64,000 nucleotides of DNA from Vibrio parahaemolyticus (GTDB taxonomy: Bacteria; Pseudomonadota; Gammaproteobacteria; Enterobacterales; Vibrionaceae). The stretch is from positions 1,116,001 to 1,180,000 of the forward strand of contig NZ_UHIL01000001.1 of assembly GCF_900460535.1 (NCBI RefSeq), in the 5' to 3' direction. Both the position numbers and the translations under genes were made by a program. Numbering within the stretch: the first letter of the stretch is position 1; every line of letters begins with the position of its first letter. The notes below the pieces were generated by a model. It saw nothing but the letters and a program-made list of their open reading frames with translations. It did no database searches and had not been told where the DNA came from. Of the stretch, positions 34,627 through 44,660 are shown piece by piece.

Positions 34627-36978
34627 ATGAACTTGGAACGTTCCGAGCGTATCGAGATCCCGGTATTACCTCTACGTGACGTAGTGGTCTACCCGCACAT
34701 GGTGATTCCATTGTTTGTTGGTCGTGAGAAATCGATTAGCTGTCTAGAAACGGCGATGGAAACAAACAAACAAGTTCTGCTTGTGGCTCAAAAACAAGCT
34801 GACACTGATGAACCAACGGTTGATGACCTATTCGAAGTGGGTACGGTAGCTACCATTCTCCAACTTCTAAAGCTCCCTGATGGCACAGTAAAAGTACTGG
34901 TTGAAGGTCAGCAGCGCGCAAAAATTAATCATTTCAAAGAAAGTGATTTCTTCTTAGCTGAGGCGGAATTCATCGTAACACCAGAATTGGATGAACGTGA
35001 GCAAGAAGTGATTGTTCGCAGCGCAATCAACCAATTCGAAGGCTTCATTAAGTTAAACAAAAAGATTCCACCAGAAGTGCTAACGTCACTGAATGGTATC
35101 GATGAAGCGGCACGCCTAGCTGATACGATTGCGGCACATATGCCTCTTAAACTTGTTGACAAACAACAAGTGCTTGAAATTATTGATGTTACTGAGCGTC
35201 TAGAGTTCCTAATGGGCCAGATGGAATCAGAGATTGATTTGCTACAAGTTGAGAAACGCATTCGTGGTCGCGTGAAAAAGCAAATGGAGAAGTCTCAGCG
35301 TGAGTACTATCTGAATGAGCAAATGAAAGCGATTCAGAAAGAGCTTGGTGAGATGGAAGACGCTCCTGATGAGTTTGAGACTCTGCAAAAGAAGATCGAC
35401 GAATCAAAAATGCCGCAAGAAGCACGTGAAAAGACAGAGCAAGAGCTGCAAAAGCTTAAGATGATGTCTCCAATGTCCGCAGAAGCGACCGTGGTTCGTA
35501 GCTACATCGACTGGATGGTAAGTGTACCTTGGACTAAGCGTTCTAAAGTGAAGAAAAATCTCGCGAAAGCGGAAGAGATTTTGAACGAAGATCATTATGG
35601 TCTAGAGCGTGTGAAAGAGCGTATTCTGGAGTACTTAGCAGTACAAAATCGTATCAATAAGCTAAAAGGCCCAATCCTTTGTCTTGTTGGTCCTCCAGGC
35701 GTGGGTAAAACATCGCTTGGCCGCTCAATTGCGTCTGCTACTGGCCGTAAATACGTACGCATGGCCCTAGGTGGCGTGCGTGATGAAGCAGAGATTCGAG
35801 GCCACCGTCGTACTTACATTGGTTCATTGCCAGGTAAGCTGATTCAGAAAATGTCGAAAGTTGGTGTGAAAAACCCTCTCTTCCTTCTGGATGAAATCGA
35901 CAAAATGTCTTCAGACATGCGTGGTGACCCGGCTTCAGCGTTGCTTGAAGTATTAGACCCTGAACAAAACAACTCATTCAACGACCACTACCTAGAAGTG
36001 GATTACGACTTGTCTGATGTGATGTTTGTTGCAACGTCTAACTCGATGAATATTCCTGGTCCGTTACTTGATCGTATGGAAGTGATTCGTCTATCCGGTT
36101 ACACCGAAGATGAAAAACTAAACATTGCGAAGCGTCACCTTGTTGAAAAACAAGTGCAACGTAATGGCTTGAAACCAAACGAGATAGTCATCGAAGATTC
36201 AGCAATCATCGGTATTATCCGTTACTACACTCGTGAAGCGGGTGTGCGTGGTCTTGAGCGTGAGATTTCTAAGATCTGCCGCAAAGCAGTGAAGAACATC
36301 CTGCTAGATAAAGACATCAAATCAGTGACGGTAACGATGGACAACCTAAAAGAATACTTGGGTGTTCAACGTTTCGATTACGGGAAAGCTGATGAAAGCA
36401 ACCGAATTGGTCAAGTTACTGGTCTAGCTTGGACTGAAGTGGGTGGCGATCTATTAACGATTGAAACTCAATCTATGCCAGGTAAAGGTAAGCTGACTCA
36501 AACAGGTTCGCTGGGCGACGTAATGCAAGAGTCTATCCAAGCAGCAATGACCGTGGTGCGCTCTCGTGCAGATAAACTGGGCATTAACTCAGATTTCTAC
36601 GAGAAAAAAGACATTCACGTTCACGTGCCTGAAGGTGCGACGCCGAAAGATGGCCCAAGTGCGGGTACAGCAATGTGTACTGCTTTGGTATCGGCTCTGA
36701 CCGGTAACCCGGTAAAAGCTGAAGTCGCGATGACGGGTGAGATCACCCTACGTGGTGAAGTATTACCAATCGGTGGCTTAAAAGAGAAGTTACTTGCGGC
36801 ACATCGTGGCGGCATAAAGACAGTGCTTATCCCGAAAGATAACGAGCGTGATCTGGAAGAGATTCCTGAGAATGTTATCGCAGATCTGCAAGTTATCCCT
36901 GTTCGGTGGATTGATGAAGTACTGAAAGTTGCACTAGAGCGAGACCCGACAGGCGTTGAGTTTGAAGCTAAAAAATAG
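34627..36978 (+). CDS. lon: Lon ATP-dependent protease
   Basis: A 783-residue LonA protease: an N-terminal substrate domain (1-300) with a coiled coil, the AAA+ domain with [11 protein letters not shown] and [12 protein letters not shown], and the protease domain with Ser in KDGPSAGTA (around residue 678) and Lys in [14 protein letters not shown] (around 721). It degrades misfolded proteins and regulators. It is preceded by a heat shock type promoter and followed by its own terminator. Confidence 0.97.
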   Translation: MNLERSERIEIPVLPLRDVVVYPHMVIPLFVGREKSISCLETAMETNKQVLLVAQKQADTDEPTVDDLFEVGTVATILQLLKLPDGTVKVLVEGQQRAKINHFKESDFFLAEAEFIVTPELDEREQEVIVRSAINQFEGFIKLNKKIPPEVLTSLNGIDEAARLADTIAAHMPLKLVDKQQVLEIIDVTERLEFLMGQMESEIDLLQVEKRIRGRVKKQMEKSQREYYLNEQMKAIQKELGEMEDAPDEFETLQKKIDESKMPQEAREKTEQELQKLKMMSPMSAEATVVRSYIDWMVSVPWTKRSKVKKNLAKAEEILNEDHYGLERVKERILEYLAVQNRINKLKGPILCLVGPPGVGKTSLGRSIASATGRKYVRMALGGVRDEAEIRGHRRTYIGSLPGKLIQKMSKVGVKNPLFLLDEIDKMSSDMRGDPASALLEVLDPEQNNSFNDHYLEVDYDLSDVMFVATSNSMNIPGPLLDRMEVIRLSGYTEDEKLNIAKRHLVEKQVQRNGLKPNEIVIEDSAIIGIIRYYTREAGVRGLEREISKICRKAVKNILLDKDIKSVTVTMDNLKEYLGVQRFDYGKADESNRIGQVTGLAWTEVGGDLLTIETQSMPGKGKLTQTGSLGDVMQESIQAAMTVVRSRADKLGINSDFYEKKDIHVHVPEGATPKDGPSAGTAMCTALVSALTGNPVKAEVAMTGEITLRGEVLPIGGLKEKLLAAHRGGIKTVLIPKDNERDLEEIPENVIADLQVIPVRWIDEVLKVALERDPTGVEFEAKK

Positions 36979-37008
36979 TGATGTGCAGCAAAAATAAGTA
37001 AAAGTTTG

Positions 37009-37046
37009 CGCTGATAAGCCTAAAAAGGCTTGTCAGCGTTTTTTTT
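37009..37046 (+). terminator. Rho-independent terminator after lon
   Basis: Stem CGCTGATAAGCC / GGCTTGTCAGCG with a TAAAAA loop and eight T. Confidence 0.93.
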
Positions 37047-37170
37047 GGGCGCTAAGTTAGTTTCGATAGCTGCCAGCCCTTGAAAAATAAGGGTTGGAGC
37101 ATATTTTCTTAACTATGGAACGAAAAGTCATCACAAAAATAATCACAGATGGCACAAAGGGGAAATCACA

Positions 37171-37443
37171 GTGAATAAAACTCAATTAGTAGAACAAATC
37201 GCAGAAAATGCAGACATCTCTAAAGCGTCAGCGGGTCGTGCTCTAGATGCATTCATCGAAGCAGTAAGTGGCACACTTCAGTCTGGTGATCAAGTTGCTC
37301 TAGTTGGCTTCGGTACATTCAGCGTTCGCACTCGTGCTGCACGTACTGGTCGTAACCCAAAAACTGGTGAAGAAATCCAAATCGCAGAAGCAAAAGTACC
37401 AGCTTTCAAAGCAGGTAAAGCACTGAAAGACGCTTGTAACTAA
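37171..37443 (+). CDS. hupB: HU-beta, nucleoid-associated DNA-binding protein
   Basis: A 90-residue HU protein starting with GTG at 37171 behind AAGGGGA. The DNA-binding arm has the HU signature [20 protein letters not shown] and the Pro-tipped arm. It bends DNA and compacts the nucleoid as HU-alpha/beta or homodimer. The place between lon and ppiD is the usual one for the beta subunit. Confidence 0.96.
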   Translation: MNKTQLVEQIAENADISKASAGRALDAFIEAVSGTLQSGDQVALVGFGTFSVRTRAARTGRNPKTGEEIQIAEAKVPAFKAGKALKDACN

Positions 37444-37542
37444 TTAAAGCGTGATTCTGTTGCCGGCCATTTGAATAACTTTTGCTCAAACAATAAGTTT
37501 CGAACAAAAATTTACAAACTTCGAGCCGAACTTTTTTAAATT

Positions 37543-37573
37543 ATGCGCATCATACTGATGCGCATTTCTTTTT
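37543..37573 (+). terminator. Rho-independent terminator after hupB
   Basis: Perfect ten-base stem ATGCGCATCA / TGATGCGCAT with a TAC loop, then TTCTTTTT. Confidence 0.88.
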
Positions 37574-37642
37574 CTGATATTATCGCGTCATTATATTTTC
37601 TATTAGAAGCCGTACGCTTCAATTGTGGAGAGCAGTTAAATT

Positions 37643-39502
37643 ATGATGGATCGACTACGCGAAGGCGTGAATAGCATCGCGGTCAAAATTATCCTTGGAC
37701 TTATCATCCTGTCTTTCGTATTTGCCGGTGTAGGTAGCTACCTAGTGAATGGCAGCAACAATTCAGCAGCGAAAGTAGGTAACACCGAGATTCCTCGTGG
37801 TGAGTTCGAGATGGCTTACCAAAATGAGCGCAATCGCATGCAAGCTCAATTGGGTGACTACTTCTCTCAAATGTTGGCTGACCCTGCATACGTTGAATCT
37901 TTCCGCAAATCAGTGCTTGATCGTATGATTAATGACGTATTGCTTGACCAACAAGCTGAAGCACTTGGCTTACGAATCAGCGATGCTCAAGTTCGTAGCA
38001 TGATTCTTGAAATGCCTCAGTTCCAATCTAACGGTCAGTTTGATCAAGAAATTTACCAAGCATCGCTACGTCGTGCAGGTTTCTCTCCTGATTCTTTTGC
38101 TGAGTACATGCGCCGTGAATTGGTGCGTGAGCAGCTTCTAACAGCGCTTCAAAGCAGTGAGTTTACTCTTCCAGGCGAAGTTCAATCTCAGGGTAAACTG
38201 TTTACCCAAACACGCGACATCCGCACTGTAACCATCGATTTGGCAGAGTTTGCGAAGAAAGTTGAGTTAACTGACGAAGAAATTCAAGCTTACTACAAAG
38301 CAAACCCAGATAACTTCACTCGTCCAGAGCAAGTGAAAGTGTCTTACGTTGAGTTGTCTGCTGAAGCACTTAAGAAGCAGATTCAAGTAACAGATGAAGA
38401 CGTTAAGAAATACTACGACGAGCATCTAGACAAATACTCTTCAGAAGAGCAACGCCGAGTGGCGCACATTCTTGTTGAAGGTGATGATGAAGCAAAAGCA
38501 CAAGCTATCTTAGATGAATTGAACGCAGGTGCAGATTTTGCTGCGGTAGCGCAAGAGAAATCTGATGATTTCGGTAGTGCTGAAAACGGCGGTGACTTAG
38601 GTTGGATCGAACGTGATGTTATGGATCCTGCTTTTGAAGAAGCTGCGTTTGCACTTAAGAACCCAGGTGACATGTCTGGTCTAGTAAAATCTGACTTTGG
38701 CTACCATATTATCAAGCTAGAAGAGCTGAAAGATGCTGTTGCAAAACCATTTGATGAAGTGGCTGCTGAGATTAAGCAAGAGCTAGTAGACCAAAAAGCG
38801 GTGGATCAATTCTACGAGCTTCAAAACGAGCTTGAGCGTGTTGCTTTTGAGTACCCTGATTCACTAGATGATGCTTCTAAAGCTATTAACCAAGAAGTGA
38901 AGACAACAGACTTCATCTCTCAAGTTGATGCACCTGAGGTTCTACGTAACCAAGCCGTTATGCAAGCACTACTGAGCCCAGAAGTGAAAGAAGACGGTCT
39001 GAACTCTGAAGCGATTGAAGTTGCGCCTGAGCACATTATTGTTGTTCGTGTTGAAGATTCTCGTGACGAAACAGTGCTTCCATTAGCTGAAGTGAAAGAC
39101 CAAGTTGTGGCGGAACTATCTCGCGTTAAAGGTGAGCAAGGTGCCCTAGAGCTAGGTACAAAAGTGGTAGCTGCTCTGAATGAAGGCAATACGGCTGTTC
39201 TTGCGGAAAACAACCTAACATTTGGTGAGCAAGAGACCGTTGACCGTCGTTCGCCACTAGCAACTACCGTCTTTGCAATGGCGAAGCCAGTAGATGGCAA
39301 ACCTGTCTACGGTCAGTCGAAAGACCTTGAAGGCAACATCGTAGTGATTGAACTGGATGCTGTGAAAGCGGAACTAGATAGTTCGCTAGAAGATCAAGTT
39401 GCGATGCAAATGCAACGTGCATCATCTCAGCAGGATCTATCTTCTGTTCTCGCTGTATTGCGTGCTAACACAGACATTGAGTACTTTGTTGTGAGCAACT
39501 AA
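37643..39502 (+). CDS. ppiD: PpiD, membrane-anchored periplasmic chaperone
   Basis: A 619-residue protein. The N-terminal anchor helix (residues 14-35, ILGLIILSFVFAGVGSYLV) is followed by a SurA-like chaperone domain (about 40-230) and one parvulin domain (about 265-360, from RRVAHILVEGDDEAK to FGYHIIKLEEL). It assists secreted proteins leaving the Sec translocon. ATG ATG at 37643/37646 are both possible starts. Confidence 0.95.
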   Translation: MMDRLREGVNSIAVKIILGLIILSFVFAGVGSYLVNGSNNSAAKVGNTEIPRGEFEMAYQNERNRMQAQLGDYFSQMLADPAYVESFRKSVLDRMINDVLLDQQAEALGLRISDAQVRSMILEMPQFQSNGQFDQEIYQASLRRAGFSPDSFAEYMRRELVREQLLTALQSSEFTLPGEVQSQGKLFTQTRDIRTVTIDLAEFAKKVELTDEEIQAYYKANPDNFTRPEQVKVSYVELSAEALKKQIQVTDEDVKKYYDEHLDKYSSEEQRRVAHILVEGDDEAKAQAILDELNAGADFAAVAQEKSDDFGSAENGGDLGWIERDVMDPAFEEAAFALKNPGDMSGLVKSDFGYHIIKLEELKDAVAKPFDEVAAEIKQELVDQKAVDQFYELQNELERVAFEYPDSLDDASKAINQEVKTTDFISQVDAPEVLRNQAVMQALLSPEVKEDGLNSEAIEVAPEHIIVVRVEDSRDETVLPLAEVKDQVVAELSRVKGEQGALELGTKVVAALNEGNTAVLAENNLTFGEQETVDRRSPLATTVFAMAKPVDGKPVYGQSKDLEGNIVVIELDAVKAELDSSLEDQVAMQMQRASSQQDLSSVLAVLRANTDIEYFVVSN

Positions 39503-39531
39503 GCACTAATTATGTAATTTGCATGTTAACT

Positions 39532-39565
39532 AAAACGGGTCGCGTAAGCGGCCCGTTTTATTTTT
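39532..39565 (+). terminator. Rho-independent terminator after ppiD
   Basis: AAAACGGG / CCCGTTTT with a further CGC/GCG pairing inside and ATTTTTG behind. Confidence 0.88.
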
Positions 39566-39643
39566 GTTTAAACAAACTTCAATGACGATGAGTGTTTGCC
39601 TACATTAGGGCGGATTATTTCAGAGCGTTAATTTGGAGTGTAT

Positions 39644-39937
39644 ATGTTCAATATGAAATGGATTTTAACCTTGTGTTTAGTGGTGTTCGCACCACTCAGT
39701 TTGGCCGCTGATACCAAGGCTGATAAATATGAAGGAATTGAAATTACGGTCAATATCAATACTGCTTCTGCAGAAGAGATAGCAACGATGCTGAAAGGTA
39801 TTGGCGAAAAGAAAGCGCAAAGCATAGTTGACTACCGTACCGAGCACGGCCCATTTAAAACAGCAGCTGATTTAACCAATGTGAAAGGAATTGGTGAAGC
39901 AACCATCAAGAAAAACGAAGACCGCATTCTTCTATAA
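39644..39937 (+). CDS. ComEA-like periplasmic helix-hairpin-helix DNA-binding protein
   Basis: A 97-residue protein with signal peptide (to about Ala21, LSLA|ADTKAD) and two helix-hairpin-helix motifs: LKGIGEKKAQSIVDYR and LTNVKGIGEATIKKN. In Vibrio, ComEA binds incoming DNA in the periplasm during natural transformation. Alone, this sequence cannot be told apart from other small HhH paralogues. GGAG is five bases before the ATG at 39644; GTG at 39638 would add two residues. Confidence 0.8.
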   Translation: MFNMKWILTLCLVVFAPLSLAADTKADKYEGIEITVNINTASAEEIATMLKGIGEKKAQSIVDYRTEHGPFKTAADLTNVKGIGEATIKKNEDRILL

Positions 39938-39991
39938 ACGCGGGCTTCGACCATTGTATTCTTACTGAGTTTTCGTTTCCGGTTACTGCTT

Positions 39992-40029
39992 TCCCGAACC
40001 AAACCCTCTTTCGTGGTTCGGGATTTTTT
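39992..40029 (+). terminator. Terminator after the ComEA-like gene
   Basis: TCCCGAACCA / TGGTTCGGGA with a 12-base loop and a T-run that reaches the stop codon of the converging rhombosortase gene. Confidence 0.88.
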
Positions 40030-40636
40030 ATCCAAATATACGGCGATGGAATCCTTTCTCTACTAATGCCATACCTAAGCCTCCCATTGCACCAAACAGG
40101 TGTGCATCAACAGCAACACGAGCGCCTATCATTGCAGCAGTGCTGGTTGAAGGGCCATAAAATTGCTCCCATGCAATTTTCGCAATAAGTCCGGCGACTA
40201 AGAGTAGGCTACTTCTTCTGTTTTCAAACACTTCTCTGAGAGCCCAAAAACCAAACAAACCGTGTAAGACGCCAGACAAGCCGACATAGACTGACATGCT
40301 AGTCAGTAAGTTCATTGCGCCGACAAAGGCACAAAGCAAAAGAAAAACAATCGAGAAGTTGCGTGCACTAGGACGGAATATAAACGCGATAACCCATAAT
40401 CCTGCCAAGTTCATTCCAAGGTGGGCAAAGTTGGTATGCGTGAAATTTCCTGTTACGATTCGCCACCATTCACCATGACGTATGTTGTAAGCGTGCCATT
40501 CGGTGAGGCTCGCCATTGGTTCGAATTGTAGTACTAAGCAGATAACGCTGATGATGGTCAGCAATGTATAAAGGTTCACTCTATGTCTCGTTATTGTTCT
40601 CAGTGTGGAAAATCGCGCAAAGCCTGTATTTGCCAA
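40028..40636 (-). CDS. rrtA: Rhombosortase, rhomboid-type protease for GlyGly-CTERM proteins
   Basis: A 202-residue membrane protein with six membrane segments. The rhomboid serine is Ser121 in VGLSGVLHGLFGF, and the partner His179 is in DAHLFGAMGG; the early THTNFAHLGMNLAGLW (67-81) is the conserved amphipathic region. The GLSGVLHG form is that of rhombosortases, which process GlyGly-CTERM tails and are found in genomes with type II secretion. One such substrate, the M6 protease, is 19 kb away. The 5' end overlaps the divergent tapT start by 54 bases if ATG 40636 is right; a GTG at 40579 would avoid that. Confidence 0.82.
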   Translation of the reverse strand: MANTGFARFSTLRTITRHRVNLYTLLTIISVICLVLQFEPMASLTEWHAYNIRHGEWWRIVTGNFTHTNFAHLGMNLAGLWVIAFIFRPSARNFSIVFLLLCAFVGAMNLLTSMSVYVGLSGVLHGLFGFWALREVFENRRSSLLLVAGLIAKIAWEQFYGPSTSTAAMIGARVAVDAHLFGAMGGLGMALVEKGFHRRIFG

Positions 40637-41197
40637 TGGATCGTACCGCTAGCAAGCGGGGTTGAACTTATCATTCTTCAGCATACGAGTGAAGCGCATC
40701 GTCCACTTGGTACGGCACGGATTCTCAATTTGAGTTTAAAGAACTGTACTTGTTTGATTGGCGAGGATTTTTCTGACGACGCACAGTTAAACGCGTTACT
40801 CACCGATGAAGCGTATCAGCATTTTATCCTTTATCCGTCGGAGCAATCACAGTGCCTTTCAGACATTGCGTGTACCGAGAGCGAGCGCACAAGAAAAACA
40901 CGCTTGATTTTGCTCGATGGCACGTGGAAAAAAGCCTATAAAATGTGGCAGCTTTCCACCAACTTGCACACTTTAACCACAGTAAAGCTTCCCGAGGATT
41001 TACAAGGTCACTATACAATTCGTAAAGCGCCTTCAGACAACAGTCTTTCGACAGTGGAAGCAGGGTTTTATGCGTTGAGTTTATTGGAGCCGGATAACGA
41101 CTTCTCGCCGCTACTTAATGCTTTTGACAGGATGATTGAATTTCAAATCGCCCAGATGCCTCCGGGCGTATTTGAAAAAAATTATTTGAACAAGTAG
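40583..41197 (+). CDS. tapT: TapT, tRNA-uridine aminocarboxypropyltransferase (DTW family)
   Basis: A 204-residue DTW-domain protein. It has a Cys-rich N-terminus (YCSQCGKSRKACICQW; four Cys for zinc), the LQHTSEAHRPLGTARIL segment and DGTW (112-115), the D-x-T-W motif of the family. TapT adds the acp group to uridine 47 of several tRNAs using SAM. Preceded by AAGG. It converges with the dGTPase gene, nine bases away. Confidence 0.88.
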   Translation: MSRYCSQCGKSRKACICQWIVPLASGVELIILQHTSEAHRPLGTARILNLSLKNCTCLIGEDFSDDAQLNALLTDEAYQHFILYPSEQSQCLSDIACTESERTRKTRLILLDGTWKKAYKMWQLSTNLHTLTTVKLPEDLQGHYTIRKAPSDNSLSTVEAGFYALSLLEPDNDFSPLLNAFDRMIEFQIAQMPPGVFEKNYLNK

Positions 41198-41206
41198 AAC
41201 AACGTT

Positions 41207-42541
41207 CTACAACACAATCGAAGAGAACAATTGGCGGTGTAGCTTTTGCGCATGACCATCGGTCATTGCGGATATGTAATCGGCAATGACTCGCATTTTG
41301 CCACTATCGCTAGTTGCACTCTGCCAAAGCTCTTTTGTGTGTATTGGCAACAATCGTTCAGGATCGGCACTTAGTGCTTCGAATATATCCATGATGATTT
41401 GTTGCCCTTTGTATTCGACAATCTGTACCTGCGGCACTTGAATGACATACTGACTGACGAAATGTTTAAGCACATCTAGCGCTTTCGCCATATGCGGTTC
41501 TAAACAAGCATTCCATGCCAGTAAAGGGTTTTGGAATGGTTCATCAACCACTTTAATAGAGATGCTTGTAAGTAGGGCATTGACCATACCGCCAATCGCA
41601 TCTTTGCGTTGGTGATGTTTACCGCTAAACAGCATTTGTCCAATAGAGCCGATATGTTCTTCAAACCAAGGATCACCGCAATCGGCTAACTGACTTGCTG
41701 CACCTTCTTGCCATTGCTGACGTGTGACCATACCCAGCACAATGGCATCTTCTAAGTCGTGCACGCCATACGCAATATCATCGGCGAGCTCCATAATGGA
41801 GCAGTCGAGGGATTTAAAGCGCGTTTTGCTGTGCTCTAAATCGGAGTCTGGTCGATAGCGCATTTGGCTCAACAGGCTTTTGTCATTCTCGCTGAGTGGA
41901 GCGATAACCCAATCAAACAGATCTTTATCACAATCGTAGATGCCTTTCGCTGGGCTCCATTCTTTGGCTTTTAATCGGCGTTGATGTTCTGCAGGGTTTG
42001 GCAGCTTGACTGAACGAGTCTGACTGATGAGTGCTGGGTATTTGATCAAACCTAACAAAGTTCGGCGCGATAGATTCATCCCGAAGTGCTCAGTGTATGG
42101 CTCCAATTTGGTCACAATACGAAAAGTCTGCGCATTGCCTTCAAAGCCACCATGGTCACGCATCATATAGTTCAATGCGACTTCGCCACCGTGTCCGTAT
42201 GGTGGGTGGCCGATATCGTGCGCGAGACACAGAGAGTCAATCAAACTGTCCGAGGGCAATAGTTCTTTAAATTCAGACTGTTTCTTTTTAAGTTGCGCGA
42301 CAATACCCGTGCCTAATTGGGCCGCTTCTAACGAGTGAGTAAGTCGACTTCTATGAAAGTCTTCCAAGCTGTTGCCATGAACTTGAGTTTTCGCTTGTAG
42401 GCGTCGAAATGCCGCAGAGTGCAGGATTCTCGCTCTATCACGTTGATAGGGGCTGCGGTGGTCATCACGGCGGATTTTATGCTCATCGTCGTGGCGCTCT
42501 TGCCACAAAGAGTGTAATTCAAACGACACGTTTATCTCCAT
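41207..42541 (-). CDS. dGTPase-like deoxynucleotide triphosphohydrolase
   Basis: A 444-residue HD-domain protein. Metal ligands are His69 (RLTHSLEA) and His108-Asp109 (AHDIGHPPYGHGG), followed by the lower conserved DDIAYGVHDLEDA with the last Asp. The family hydrolyses dGTP or other dNTPs to deoxynucleoside and triphosphate, controlling dNTP pools. The type-2 like length (444) is shorter than E. coli Dgt (505). It follows yfbR by 12 bases in the same direction. Confidence 0.88.
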   Translation of the reverse strand: MEINVSFELHSLWQERHDDEHKIRRDDHRSPYQRDRARILHSAAFRRLQAKTQVHGNSLEDFHRSRLTHSLEAAQLGTGIVAQLKKKQSEFKELLPSDSLIDSLCLAHDIGHPPYGHGGEVALNYMMRDHGGFEGNAQTFRIVTKLEPYTEHFGMNLSRRTLLGLIKYPALISQTRSVKLPNPAEHQRRLKAKEWSPAKGIYDCDKDLFDWVIAPLSENDKSLLSQMRYRPDSDLEHSKTRFKSLDCSIMELADDIAYGVHDLEDAIVLGMVTRQQWQEGAASQLADCGDPWFEEHIGSIGQMLFSGKHHQRKDAIGGMVNALLTSISIKVVDEPFQNPLLAWNACLEPHMAKALDVLKHFVSQYVIQVPQVQIVEYKGQQIIMDIFEALSADPERLLPIHTKELWQSATSDSGKMRVIADYISAMTDGHAQKLHRQLFSSIVL

Positions 42542-42553
42542 AAACTAAACTGG

Positions 42554-43138
42554 CTAACTGATTTCATCCAGCGATAGCTCAAAGCTTGGGGCGAATGTAT
42601 TAAGGAAGTATTCCATTTCTGGCGTTTTACGTTCTTGTAAAGTGACGTCTAAGCGCTTTTTCGCTAAGGCAAACTCATGGTTACCTGCGCTTAGTTCTTC
42701 CAAACATTTTAAGTACGCACAGATGGAGTCGGCCTGTTTTACTATCTGAGAGTCTTCTTCGTGAGACGAATGAGAAAGTAGAAATGGGGCAAAATCTTCC
42801 TGAAATTCTTCCGGCAACATAGAAAGTAATTTGTGCTCGGCAGCGGCTTCTATCTTCTTATATTCTTTTGCGATTTCGGGATTGTAGTACTTAACGGGAG
42901 TTGGCAAATCGCCAGTGAGCACTTCACTTGAATCGTGATACATCGCGAGAAGAGCAATGCGTTCAGGATTAAGCGTGCCGCCGAACTTTTTGTTTTTAAT
43001 TAACGCGAGTGCGTGAGCGACAAATGCGACTTGTAAGCTGTGTTCCGAAACGTTTTCTGGTGATACAGAGCGCATCAAAGGCCAGCGTTGGATAAGCTTC
43101 ATTCGTGCCAAGTGGGCGAAAAAATGGCTTTCTTTCAT
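42554..43138 (-). CDS. yfbR: YfbR, 5'-deoxynucleotidase
   Basis: A 194-residue HD-domain phosphohydrolase for dNMPs. Key residues are His33 (SEHSLQVAF), His68-Asp69 ([19 protein letters not shown]) and a later Asp in [12 protein letters not shown]. Together with the dGTPase-like gene it forms a small nucleotide-sanitation pair. In E. coli yfbR also sits next to alaA (yfbQ), as here. Confidence 0.93.
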   Translation of the reverse strand: MKESHFFAHLARMKLIQRWPLMRSVSPENVSEHSLQVAFVAHALALIKNKKFGGTLNPERIALLAMYHDSSEVLTGDLPTPVKYYNPEIAKEYKKIEAAAEHKLLSMLPEEFQEDFAPFLLSHSSHEEDSQIVKQADSICAYLKCLEELSAGNHEFALAKKRLDVTLQERKTPEMEYFLNTFAPSFELSLDEIS

Positions 43139-43158
43139 GGCTTTCTCCGTTTCTGGTA

Positions 43159-43186
43159 TAAAAAAAGGAACTCACTAGGAGTTCCT
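43159..43186 (-). terminator. Terminator after alaA
   Basis: AGGAACTC / GAGTTCCT with a five-base loop; on the minus strand a run of six or seven T follows. It separates alaA from yfbR. Confidence 0.88.
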
Positions 43187-43229
43187 CTAAGCATATGAGA
43201 GATCAACACTAATTACTACCAGTGATTCT

Positions 43230-44444
43230 TTACTGGCTGTAGGTTGATAGGAATCGCTCGAAGCGTCCGATTGCGGTTTCCAGATCTTCAACGTGTGGCA
43301 AAGTCACAATGCGGAAATGGTCTGGTTTTGGCCAGTTAAAACCTGAGCCTTGTACTAGCAGTACTTTTTCCTGTTTCAAGAAATCGAGCACCATCTGTTG
43401 GTCATTCTTGATGTTGTACATCTTGGTATCGATTTTAGGGAATAAATACATGGCACCTTTGGGTTTCACACAAGATACCCCTGGGATCTGGTTGATCAGC
43501 TCGAACGCGCGATTACGTTGCTCTAGTAATCGACCACCAGGTAAGATCAACTCATTGATACTTTGGTAGCCACCTAGCGCGGTTTGAATCGCATGTTGCA
43601 TCGGCACGTTGGCACAAAGACGCATAGAAGAGAGCAACTCTAGACCGTTAACGTAGCCTTGTGCTAAGTGTTTTGGACCAGTTAAGAACATCCACCCACC
43701 GCGGAAACCACATACACGGTAAGCTTTCGACAACCCGTTGAAGGTCATCACAAGTACGTCTTCCGTTAGCGTCGCAACAGAAGTGTGTGTTGCGCCATCG
43801 TAAAGCACTTTGTCGTAAATCTCGTCAGCGAAAATGATCAGCTTGTGCTGGCGAGCAATCTCAATCACTTCAAGCAAGAAGTCACGACTATATACAGCAC
43901 CTGTTGGATTGTTCGGGTTGATCAGAACAATACCGCGGGTCTTCGGCGTGATTTTCTTTTTGATGTCATCAAGGTCTGGATACCAATCCGATTGTTCATC
44001 ACACAGATAATGAACGGGGTTGCCACCAGACAACGCTACTGATGCCGTCCACAATGGGTAGTCAGGCGCAGGGATGAGCATTTCATCGCCGTTGTTTAGC
44101 AACGCTTGCATTGCCATCACGATCAGCTCAGACACGCCATTACCGACGTACACATCTTCTACGTCTAAAGAACGAATGCCTTTGCGTTGGTAATGTTGAA
44201 CCACCGCTTTACGCGCAGAGTAAATGCCTTTGGAATCACAGTAGCCTTGAGAGGTCGGTAGATTACGAATTACATCTACAAGAATCTCATCAGGGGCGTC
44301 AAAACCAAATGGGGCAGGGTTACCAATGTTCAACTTTAGGATTTTATGCCCTTCTTCCTCCATGCGCTTAGCATGTTTGAGTACAGGACCCCTAATGTCG
44401 TAGCAGACATTGTCGAGTTTTGACGACATCCCGATATTTTGCAT
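43230..44444 (-). CDS. alaA: AlaA, glutamate-pyruvate aminotransferase
   Basis: A 404-residue class I/II PLP aminotransferase that makes alanine from pyruvate and glutamate. It has the AlaA-type start LDNVCYDIRGPVLKHAKRMEEEG, NPNNPTGAVYS, the Asp-Tyr of the cofactor site (FADEIYDKVLYDG) and the Schiff-base Lys in FNGLSKAYRVCGFRGGW. Length agrees with E. coli AlaA (405). Confidence 0.93.
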   Translation of the reverse strand: MQNIGMSSKLDNVCYDIRGPVLKHAKRMEEEGHKILKLNIGNPAPFGFDAPDEILVDVIRNLPTSQGYCDSKGIYSARKAVVQHYQRKGIRSLDVEDVYVGNGVSELIVMAMQALLNNGDEMLIPAPDYPLWTASVALSGGNPVHYLCDEQSDWYPDLDDIKKKITPKTRGIVLINPNNPTGAVYSRDFLLEVIEIARQHKLIIFADEIYDKVLYDGATHTSVATLTEDVLVMTFNGLSKAYRVCGFRGGWMFLTGPKHLAQGYVNGLELLSSMRLCANVPMQHAIQTALGGYQSINELILPGGRLLEQRNRAFELINQIPGVSCVKPKGAMYLFPKIDTKMYNIKNDQQMVLDFLKQEKVLLVQGSGFNWPKPDHFRIVTLPHVEDLETAIGRFERFLSTYSQ

Positions 44445-44590
44445 TGTATAATTCCTAAAAATTCGTTAATTTCTTTATTAAAATACAATAATTTGTTTTT
44501 TATTAGAATATAAATCTGTAAATTATCCGTTTGCAGGCTAACTTTTGCTCGCTTGCTATCACAGGATTTTGCAAAAGATCGCATACGACC

Positions 44591-44619
44591 TTGATTTGCT
44601 TTGGGTCTAAACTTAGAGT
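44591..44619 (+). promoter_or_regulatory. Possible sigma-70 promoter of the men operon
   Basis: TTGATT and TAGAGT with 17 bases between, ending 41 bases before the menF TTG start. No other good match in the 216-base divergent gap was noticed. Confidence 0.4.
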
Positions 44620-44660
44620 AGCCGTCAGTTACCTTTATCCTCACATACTTCGAGGTTGAT

